Origin: Candidatus Zhuqueibacterota bacterium
GTDB taxonomy: Bacteria > Zhuqueibacterota > Zhuqueibacteria > Oceanimicrobiales > Oceanimicrobiaceae
Assembly (NCBI GenBank): GCA_029262035.1
Contig: JAJDAE010000241.1
Location: 1-37,555 of the forward strand
Direction of reading: 5' to 3'
DNA length: 37,555 bases
Below, one piece after another: positions 33,078-37,555 of this stretch. The position numbers were made by a program, and so were the translations under genes. Numbering within the stretch: the stretch's first letter is position 1; each line of letters opens with the position of its first letter. The notes below the pieces were generated by a model. That model searched no databases, was not told where the DNA came from, and worked only from the letters and a program-made list of their open reading frames with translations.

Positions 33078-33377
33078 TTATTCAATACCGAGGTCTTCAG
33101 TCGGCAGTATTTGTTTTCCGTGGCGAACTGTAAAAATTTTAATTTGCTTTTTTTCGATTCCGTATATTATTCGATAATCACCAAAAAAAATTTCTCTGAT
33201 TTCATCCTTCCCAACTTCTGGAACCACTCGGCCACTTTCAGGAAAATCCATTAACCTTCTTACGTTATCATAAATGGAATTAACCCATTTATCAGCAGCC
33301 TCCAGATTGTCGGTAGCGATGTAATCAGCAATTTCGTTAATTCTCTGGTGGGCAAATGGCGACCAAATTAGTTTCAC
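33078..33377 (-). CDS. RelE/ParE-family toxin
   Basis: The 99-residue protein has the RelE/ParE fold signs: 'MKLIWSPFAHQRINEIADYIA' at the N-terminus, a central 'LMDFPESGRVVPEVG', and 'IREIFFGDYRIIYGIEKKQIKIFTVRHGKQ' with basic residues (Arg in GDYRI, Arg/His in VRHGK) that act in toxin members. Its start overlaps the antitoxin stop by four bases. It lies between xdh and a decayed xdh copy. Whether it cuts mRNA (RelE) or hits gyrase (ParE) cannot be told; the sequence looks more ParE-like. Confidence 0.88.
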   Translation of the reverse strand: MKLIWSPFAHQRINEIADYIATDNLEAADKWVNSIYDNVRRLMDFPESGRVVPEVGKDEIREIFFGDYRIIYGIEKKQIKIFTVRHGKQILPTEDLGIE

Positions 33378-33661
33378 TTTTTTTCTCGAAGGCGTGATAA
33401 GGATTGCTTTTTGGCCTCCTCATGCTCAATACCTAAGCCTTGCTGAAACTGAGATTCTGCAATTTGGATTTCCTGCAAGAGTTCTATTTTTTCAAGCAGC
33501 AACTCGTACTCCTCAACATCTAAAATGACCGCAGAACTTTTGCCATGCTGGGTAATAACCATTGGTCTTTTGGTTGAGCGTACTTGTTCTATTAAAGTCG
33601 CCGCATTGGCTCGAAATTCAGATAGAGGGCGTATATCTTGATTAAATACGATTCTTTTCAT
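33374..33661 (-). CDS. Phd/YefM-family antitoxin
   Basis: The 95-residue protein has an N-terminal DNA-binding Phd/YefM domain ('IRPLSEFRANAATLIEQVRSTKRPMVITQHGKSSAVILDVEEYE') and a charged C-terminal tail (LLQEIQIAESQF...) that should wrap the toxin. It is transcribed first, with the toxin ATG overlapping its stop. A tandem 12-base repeat over its promoter is a likely operator for autoregulation. Confidence 0.9.
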   Translation of the reverse strand: MKRIVFNQDIRPLSEFRANAATLIEQVRSTKRPMVITQHGKSSAVILDVEEYELLLEKIELLQEIQIAESQFQQGLGIEHEEAKKQSLSRLREKK

Positions 33662-33691
33662 GGTTTAAACTCCGACTTGATACTCTTTGCT

Positions 33692-33729
33692 GTATTAAAT
33701 AAAGTACTAAATAATGTATCTACATGCAA
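33692..33729 (-). promoter_or_regulatory. Promoter and tandem operator of the toxin-antitoxin operon
   Basis: On the minus strand TTGCAT (33729-33724) and TACTTT (33706-33701) are 17 bases apart, 40 bases before the antitoxin ATG. Over the -10 lies a tandem repeat read on the plus strand as GTATTAAATAAA (33692-33703) and GTACTAAATAAT (33704-33715), ten of twelve bases the same, as expected for a Phd/YefM-bound operator. Confidence 0.5.
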
Positions 33730-33743
33730 CTGAAAACTTTTGT

Positions 33744-33820
33744 AGCTGCCTGCGGTGGCAGCCATCTTTGGGGGATATGATATTTTAGTAGATGATTTCG
33801 GGTCGCCTGTATAGTTTTTA
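33744..33820 (-). pseudogene. Decayed duplicate of the first part of xdh
   Basis: This stretch copies the xdh segment at about 32836-32932 with about 20 bases deleted. Shared blocks include CCATCTTTGGGGG, TGATATTTT, TTCGGGTCGCC and a 'TATAC.GGCGACCCG' block on the minus strand. Translated, 'YTGDP' is kept and the frame is then lost. It is not functional. The left part has drifted into a small hairpin GCTGCC-TGCGGT-GGCAGC. Confidence 0.75.
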
Positions 33821-33837
33821 TAAAACTGGTTAATTGC

Positions 33838-34020
33838 TTATTGGTAAGCAAGGGTTTTTGGTTTTATTGGATTAGGGCGAATAATGTTACTATTTTTATG
33901 ACACTTTTTATTGCGGTTAAATTTTCTAAACACTCCATCTATTCCAATTATGGCCATTGCTGTTAAAGCGTCCAGTGCTTCAGGTAGAGCATCAAGTAAA
34001 ATCTGGAACAAATCAGTCAT
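33838..34020 (-). CDS. Small hypothetical protein
   Basis: The protein has 60 residues from the ATG at 34020; a TTG six bases upstream is also in frame. A GAGG ribosome site lies eight bases before the ATG, the main reason to accept it. The first half is amphipathic ('LFQILLDALPEALDALTAMAIIGIDGVF') and the second is basic (Lys, Asn, Pro). It has no known relative that I recognise. It lies in the roughly 500-base stretch between the toxin-antitoxin operon and msrA, which otherwise holds only the xdh remnant and a hairpin. Confidence 0.45.
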   Translation of the reverse strand: MTDLFQILLDALPEALDALTAMAIIGIDGVFRKFNRNKKCHKNSNIIRPNPIKPKTLAYQ

Positions 34021-34101
34021 TTGCAAACCTCTATTCTATAGATAGAGTAGCTTTAAAGCAAAGCAACTTATAATTAAGTAACCAGAAACTGAATAGAAAG
34101 T

Positions 34102-34123
34102 CAACCTTCTTAAGGCAAGGTTG
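34102..34123 (-). terminator. Weak hairpin behind msrA
   Basis: Arms CAACCTT and AAGGTTG enclose an eight-base loop, about 40 bases behind the msrA stop on the minus strand. A short pyrimidine stretch follows rather than a full T-run, so termination is uncertain. Confidence 0.35.
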
Positions 34124-34159
34124 TTCTTTACTTGAGTTTTTGTTAAAATTCAGTAGTCA

Positions 34160-34699
34160 TCAAACCAATTTATCCCCAAAATCTCTTTTCAATTTTTGAA
34201 TTTTTGGATCGATAATCACCCGGCAGTACGGCTGATTTGAATTGTTGCTGTAATAACTTTGGTGGTGAATTTCCGCTTGGTAAAACACAGTCAGGGGCTC
34301 AATTTCAGTAACAATCGGGTGAGGGTAAAGCCCGGCTGTATCAGCTTCGTGCCTAGATTTTTCGGCAATCTCTTTTTGTTCCGAGGAATGGGTTAAAATA
34401 ATTGAGCGATATTGCGTGCCGCGGTCGGCTCCTTGCCGATCCAGTTGGGTAGGGTCATGCAAGCGCCAAAAAATATAAAGAATTTCCTCATACGAAATTA
34501 CATCGTGCTCAAAGGTGATTTGCACAACCTCTGCATGGCCGGTCATTCCGCTGCAAACCTGCTCGTAAGTCGGGTTGTCGGTTTTCCCTGCGGCGTAACC
34601 CGATTCCACTTTTTGCACGCCTTTTAGATTCTGGTAAACAGCCTCGATACACCAAAAACATCCGCCGCCGAGCGTTGCTTTTTCTATTTTATTTGACAT
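34160..34699 (-). CDS. msrA: Peptide-methionine (S)-S-oxide reductase MsrA
   Basis: The 179-residue enzyme reduces methionine-S-sulfoxide in proteins. The active-site motif GGGCFWC (catalytic Cys14) opens the protein, followed by 'VESGYAAGKTDNPTYEQVCSGMTGHAEVVQI', 'LHDPTQLDRQGADRGTQYRS' and a C-terminal 'HHQSYYSNNSNQPYCRVIIDPKI' with the Tyr-Cys. Length and order are as usual for bacterial MsrA. An AGGTGA site lies six bases before the ATG. It has no leader, so it acts in the cytoplasm. No msrB is adjacent. Confidence 0.95.
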   Translation of the reverse strand: MSNKIEKATLGGGCFWCIEAVYQNLKGVQKVESGYAAGKTDNPTYEQVCSGMTGHAEVVQITFEHDVISYEEILYIFWRLHDPTQLDRQGADRGTQYRSIILTHSSEQKEIAEKSRHEADTAGLYPHPIVTEIEPLTVFYQAEIHHQSYYSNNSNQPYCRVIIDPKIQKLKRDFGDKLV

Positions 34700-34842
34700 T
34701 TAATTCACCTTTTTTTTGTAGCCTATCTATGTACAATTATTCTGACGGGATAACAGGATGTGATGATTTTCTGATTGATGATACATTCAAGATTTGAAGA
34801 CTGTTCTTGAAAATTTTGTTCATCATTTCAAAACTTGATGCC

Positions 34843-35280
34843 CTATTTTTCAATTTCAAAATCATCCGTTTTACTCATCAAGTCCATCAAGCTATATAGT
34901 GCGAGAGGTGGGGTAATCGTTCGCCGCGTCTTAAAATCCAGCCAGGTGCCATCAACAGTCAGTTCCGCAGCCAGTTTGCCCTCTTTCAGAAATTGGTGCT
35001 GCATGCTCCAACGCTTACCGCTTCTTTTAACCGCCGCCAATTTTAGGGTCACGGTTATTTCTTCCTGTATTAGAATTTCCCGTCTATATTTAATTGCTTC
35101 ACGTAATAAAATTGCGCCAAAACCCAGTTCTATAAACTTAGAAGGCGGGTAGCCATTGTCGGTTAGAAAGCTCATGCGCACGTGGGCTGCATATTCAAAA
35201 TAAGCGCTGTGTGTCATGTGCCAGTTTGGGTCCGCATCTGCCCAGCGAACTGGAAATGTTTTTGAATAAATCGGATCCAT
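34843..35280 (-). CDS. Acyl-CoA thioesterase, 4-hydroxybenzoyl-CoA thioesterase fold
   Basis: The 145-residue hot-dog-fold protein has the 4HBT/YbgC signature near the N-terminus: 'VRWADADPNWHMTHSAYFEYA', with Asp of DPNWH as the active-site acid. The core 'KYRREILIQEEITVTLKLAAVKRSGKRWSMQHQF' and 'GTWLDFKTRRTITPP' follow as in the family. It hydrolyses acyl-CoA thioesters; the acyl chain is not known. It stands between an inverted repeat upstream and msrA downstream, with no clear operon partner. Confidence 0.88.
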   Translation of the reverse strand: MDPIYSKTFPVRWADADPNWHMTHSAYFEYAAHVRMSFLTDNGYPPSKFIELGFGAILLREAIKYRREILIQEEITVTLKLAAVKRSGKRWSMQHQFLKEGKLAAELTVDGTWLDFKTRRTITPPLALYSLMDLMSKTDDFEIEK

Positions 35281-35320
35281 AATTTGCTTTTTTTGTAACT
35301 ATTCAATAGTATAGAATTTA

Positions 35321-35389
35321 AGGCTTGTAGTCAGAGCTTGCTCTGAAAAAACATACAAGGCAAGCAGAGCAAGCTCTGCCTATAAGCTT
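35321..35389. repeat. Imperfect 25-base inverted repeat
   Basis: Arms around CAGAGCTTGCTCTG (35332-35345) and CAGAGCAAGCTCTG (35365-35378) extend to about 25 bases with three mismatches, spaced by about 19 bases. Each core is itself nearly self-complementary. It lies 40 bases before the thioesterase start, behind the transglutaminase-like gene. Confidence 0.6.
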
Positions 35390-35427
35390 GATTGTTTTTT
35401 TTGAATGGAAGCTGAATAATTACCTTT

Positions 35428-36522
35428 CTACAGTATTCTCTCCAACTCTTTAAGAGCTCTTTTTCGCCCTTTGTTTGTTAAGTATTTTTTCCAGCTTCTC
35501 AGCAGCGACTTTACTTTCCGTAATTCGTTATCATCCAGAATTTCAAGTGCGTATATTTCTTCAGTGACCTTCTTAGTTCGCGACCAATTTTTTGCTGACC
35601 AATTATTTGACAATGTGTTGAAAAAAGCCACCTTACAATTTTTCAGGAAATGTTTATCATCCGGATAGCGGTAAGTGGCATCGGCAAATACCTCAAATGC
35701 ATCGTAATACCGTCGAGCATCGAAGTTTTGTTTCCCCCATTTGTAGTACAGGTTTCGCTCAAACCGGACGTTTGAACGCGAATCGCGGTTGAAATCCTGT
35801 GCAACCAGAACAAGCTCATACGCACGCTCATATTCTTTCCGCTGCATGGAAAAGTAAGCCTGATTGTATGCCAGAAGCCCCAGGAGTTCTGTATTAGTGA
35901 TGACCCGACCGTTCTGGTTTTCGTGGGCGTAAAGTCGATCCAGACCGATTTTATAGACATCGTTTTGCGGGTAGAAACTGGCGAGATATTGTGTGTAAAT
36001 ATGCAGGTTCTGCATAATATTAAAACCCATTGGGTGCGTATTTTCTACAATAACTTTTTTATTGATGTCGCTGAAAATGGTATAAACATGGGTTGGCGTT
36101 TCGAATGCTTCACTGCGCCAACTGAGTTCCTCACAAACGAGATTGTATAAAATAGTGCCCGAAACACAATTATATTTACCACGGTTTATGATGTCCAGTA
36201 GTGTAGTCGCCTCTAATTCATATTTTCCGTATTGCGTGTTGCGCAGGTAGTTGAAAAGTTTTTCGGCGGAAGTTACCCGATCGAAATCATCAAAATGAAA
36301 GCCCTTAATCGTTTCCGTCAAATCGTAAAACCAGTCGGTGTAAAATTTTAGGCTGTCCGGATTATCGACATCCGACAAAATAAATGCGGCCTCAATAAAT
36401 GAGAACTGATTCAGTTCGCCATCACGGATATCTTCAAACAACTTTCGTTTTAAACCGGAAGTTTCCGCAAAAGCAGATGTGAACAGAACCAGGTTGAGGA
36501 GTAGGAGATATAAATATTGCAA
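35428..36522 (-). CDS. Exported transglutaminase-like protein with TPR-like C-terminus
   Basis: The protein has 364 residues if begun at the TTG at 36522, directly before a signal peptide (LQYLYLLLLNLVLFTSAFA). The frame stays open to an ATG at 36663, but those 47 residues come from an A-rich repeat, so I prefer the shorter form although no ribosome site supports it. The domain at about 75-200 is a papain-like transglutaminase fold: 'GKYNCVSGTILYNL' (Cys), 'THVYTIF' (His) and 'VENTHPMGF' (Asn/His). After it 'NQAYFSMQRKEYERAYELVLVAQDF' and 'RRYYDAFEVFADATYRYPDD' are TPR-like. Likely periplasmic; substrate unknown, peptide cleavage or cross-linking possible. Confidence 0.75.
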   Translation of the reverse strand: MQYLYLLLLNLVLFTSAFAETSGLKRKLFEDIRDGELNQFSFIEAAFILSDVDNPDSLKFYTDWFYDLTETIKGFHFDDFDRVTSAEKLFNYLRNTQYGKYELEATTLLDIINRGKYNCVSGTILYNLVCEELSWRSEAFETPTHVYTIFSDINKKVIVENTHPMGFNIMQNLHIYTQYLASFYPQNDVYKIGLDRLYAHENQNGRVITNTELLGLLAYNQAYFSMQRKEYERAYELVLVAQDFNRDSRSNVRFERNLYYKWGKQNFDARRYYDAFEVFADATYRYPDDKHFLKNCKVAFFNTLSNNWSAKNWSRTKKVTEEIYALEILDDNELRKVKSLLRSWKKYLTNKGRKRALKELERIL

Positions 36523-36529
36523 AGAGCGG

Positions 36530-36700
36530 CGCGGCCGCAAATAATAAATAGCAAAAAGCAAATGACAAATAAATCTCAAAATACAAGAGCCAAACTTCAA
36601 ACCGTTTGCCTTTGAGGTTTTTCTATAGGGTGGGTTGGGGTTTTGTATATTTGAGTTTGTCATTTAGGATTTATTTGAAATTTGTCGCTTGAGGTTTGAT
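36530..36700. repeat. A/C-rich 'CAAAT'-type inverted repeat element
   Basis: The two flanks of this stretch are loosely complementary: the minus strand has CAAATTTCAAATAAATCC and ACAAACTCAAATATAC on one side, and TTTGAGATTTATTTGTCATT on the other. They enclose a G/C-richer centre with CCCCAACCCACCC. CAAAT/ATTTG-rich pairs of this kind are often dispersed between genes. It fills the gap before the alkB-like gene stop and includes the spurious N-terminus of the transglutaminase-like frame. Confidence 0.55.
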
Positions 36701-36703
36701 TTT

Positions 36704-37555
36704 TCAAGGTGTGGCGTTACGAAAAGTGAGTACGCGTTTATCCATAATTTTATGCCAGAGCGGTGGAAAAAATACAAGCACAAGCATTCCGGCATATCCA
36801 GTGGGTAATTGTGGGCTATCATCAAAACTGCGCAGCGTTTGATATTCGCGGACAGGATGAATGTGATGATCTGCGTGCCGCTGCAGTTTAAACAAGAAGT
36901 AATTTGTCAGCCGTTGGTTTGCATTCCACGAATGTGCTGCGGTGACTTTTTCATATTTTCCACTCGCAAGCTTTTCTCTTTCGAGGCCGTAATGCTCAAG
37001 ATAGTTTACCGCCTCCAAAAGTGAAAAAGCAATAATACTTTGTGAGAAGAAAAAAACAACCGCCGGCGTGCCCCAAAGCCAGCCGAGAATCGCGGCAAAC
37101 AAAACCGGCAACGCAGTAAACCAAATCATCTGATTTTTAATGTGGAGGGCAGGAAGTCCCATGTACTTAAGTCGTCCGGCTTCAATTTTCCAGGCGCTGA
37201 TAAAGCTGCCGGAAACCGTTCGCCAATAAAATTTGTAAAAAGATTCTCCGAACCGTGCAGTCGCCGGATCGTTTGGCGTGGAAACATTTGTGTGGTGACC
37301 GAGATTGTGCTCGATGTAAAAATGCATGTAGCTAACGCTCGTTAAAAGAATTTTGCCAAGGGTACGATCGAGCCATCGTTTTTTGTGCGCCAATTCATGC
37401 GCGATGGTAATGCCCAATCCACCGGTACTTATGCCAACTGAAAGTACGATTCCGATTTTTTCAATCCAGCTAATGTTTCCCAGAGAAAAAAGATTTGCAC
37501 CCCAGAAAATTAGGGTGAGCTGTACCGGTACAAAAATATATAAAACCAGTCGAAA
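36704..37555 (-). CDS. alkB: AlkB-type alkane 1-monooxygenase/fatty-acid-desaturase-family protein (5' partial)
   Basis: About 283 residues are visible; the frame stays open to the window edge, so the N-terminus is missing. The di-iron histidine boxes are clear: HELAHKK, EHNLGHHTNVS and QRHADHHIHP, plus 'NYLEHYGLERE', which is the HYG motif typical of AlkB hydroxylases. Membrane segments lie between the boxes ('FTALPVLFAAILGWLWG', 'VVFFFSQSIIAFSLLEAV'). AlkB hydroxylates the terminal carbon of n-alkanes or similar chains with O2, using rubredoxin as electron donor; no rubredoxin gene is in view. AlkB implies an aerobic or microaerobic lifestyle. The C-terminus ends shortly behind 'VLVFFPPLWHKIMD'. 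Confidence 0.88.
   Translation of the reverse strand, partial: FRLVLYIFVPVQLTLIFWGANLFSLGNISWIEKIGIVLSVGISTGGLGITIAHELAHKKRWLDRTLGKILLTSVSYMHFYIEHNLGHHTNVSTPNDPATARFGESFYKFYWRTVSGSFISAWKIEAGRLKYMGLPALHIKNQMIWFTALPVLFAAILGWLWGTPAVVFFFSQSIIAFSLLEAVNYLEHYGLEREKLASGKYEKVTAAHSWNANQRLTNYFLFKLQRHADHHIHPVREYQTLRSFDDSPQLPTGYAGMLVLVFFPPLWHKIMDKRVLTFRNATP

Noticed and set aside
1-37555. CRISPR arrays, tRNA or rRNA genes, insertion sequences, riboswitches
   Set aside because: I looked for regular spaced repeats, cloverleaf-like segments, transposase motifs and long structured leaders and saw none that I could support.

Overview
The window is about 37.5 kb of A+T-rich bacterial chromosome, densely packed with genes. 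I see no rRNA, tRNA, CRISPR array or phage. The gene set suggests the FCB superphylum (Bacteroidota, Calditrichota, KSB1, Marinimicrobia and relatives). The pointers are two secreted proteins with C-terminal FlgD-like sorting domains of the type IX secretion system (T9SS) kind, three PorV/PorQ-type outer-membrane barrels, a PorD-like (DUF4835) protein, a DUF4292 lipoprotein, and signal peptides cleaved before glutamine. The exact phylum cannot be fixed from sequence alone; a KSB1- or Calditrichota-like genome is my best guess.

Left part (1-11.3 kb, plus strand). A secretion and surface cluster holds a repeat protein running in from the left edge, a BNR-type propeller with sorting domain, and two PorV/PorQ barrels. 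A TonB energising operon follows (ExbB, two ExbDs, TonB), with a sigma70-like promoter and a terminator. After it come an exported lipoprotein, an anti-sigma-like membrane protein, and a lipid/glycan operon (DagK-like kinase, DUF2064 transferase, WbqC-like protein, family 2 glycosyltransferase).

Middle (11.3-24.6 kb). Minus-strand genes include a pair that I find the most intriguing: two adjacent outer-membrane proteins that each carry a ComEA-like helix-hairpin-helix (HhH) domain, one at the N-terminus before a large barrel and one at the C-terminus after a PorV-type barrel. Divergent from them is the PorD-like gene. Then come an exported isoaspartyl peptidase, a long TPR protein, a DUF4292 lipoprotein, a polyprenyl-phosphate-type glycosyltransferase, a small RHH-like protein, a sulfatase-fold enzyme, a propeller with sorting domain, and a glutaminyl cyclase lipoprotein. 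Eight of nine predicted signal-peptidase-I substrates here have Gln at +1, and the window encodes the enzyme that would cyclise it.

Right part (24.7-33 kb, minus strand). A catabolic cluster resembles the E. coli ygeW/ygeY/xdhD selenium-linked purine region: selenium-dependent xanthine dehydrogenase, a small lipoprotein, threonine-synthase-like and second PLP enzymes, YgeY peptidase, a small Cys/His protein, and YgeW carbamoyltransferase. Two copies of a 27-base palindrome lie exactly 12 bases behind two of its stop codons.

Right end (33-37.5 kb, minus strand). A Phd/RelE-type toxin-antitoxin pair with a tandem operator sits between xdh and a decayed duplicate of the first part of xdh. Beyond lie a small gene, MsrA, an acyl-CoA thioesterase, a transglutaminase-like/TPR exported protein whose upstream region is an A-rich repeat, and an AlkB-type alkane hydroxylase cut by the window edge.
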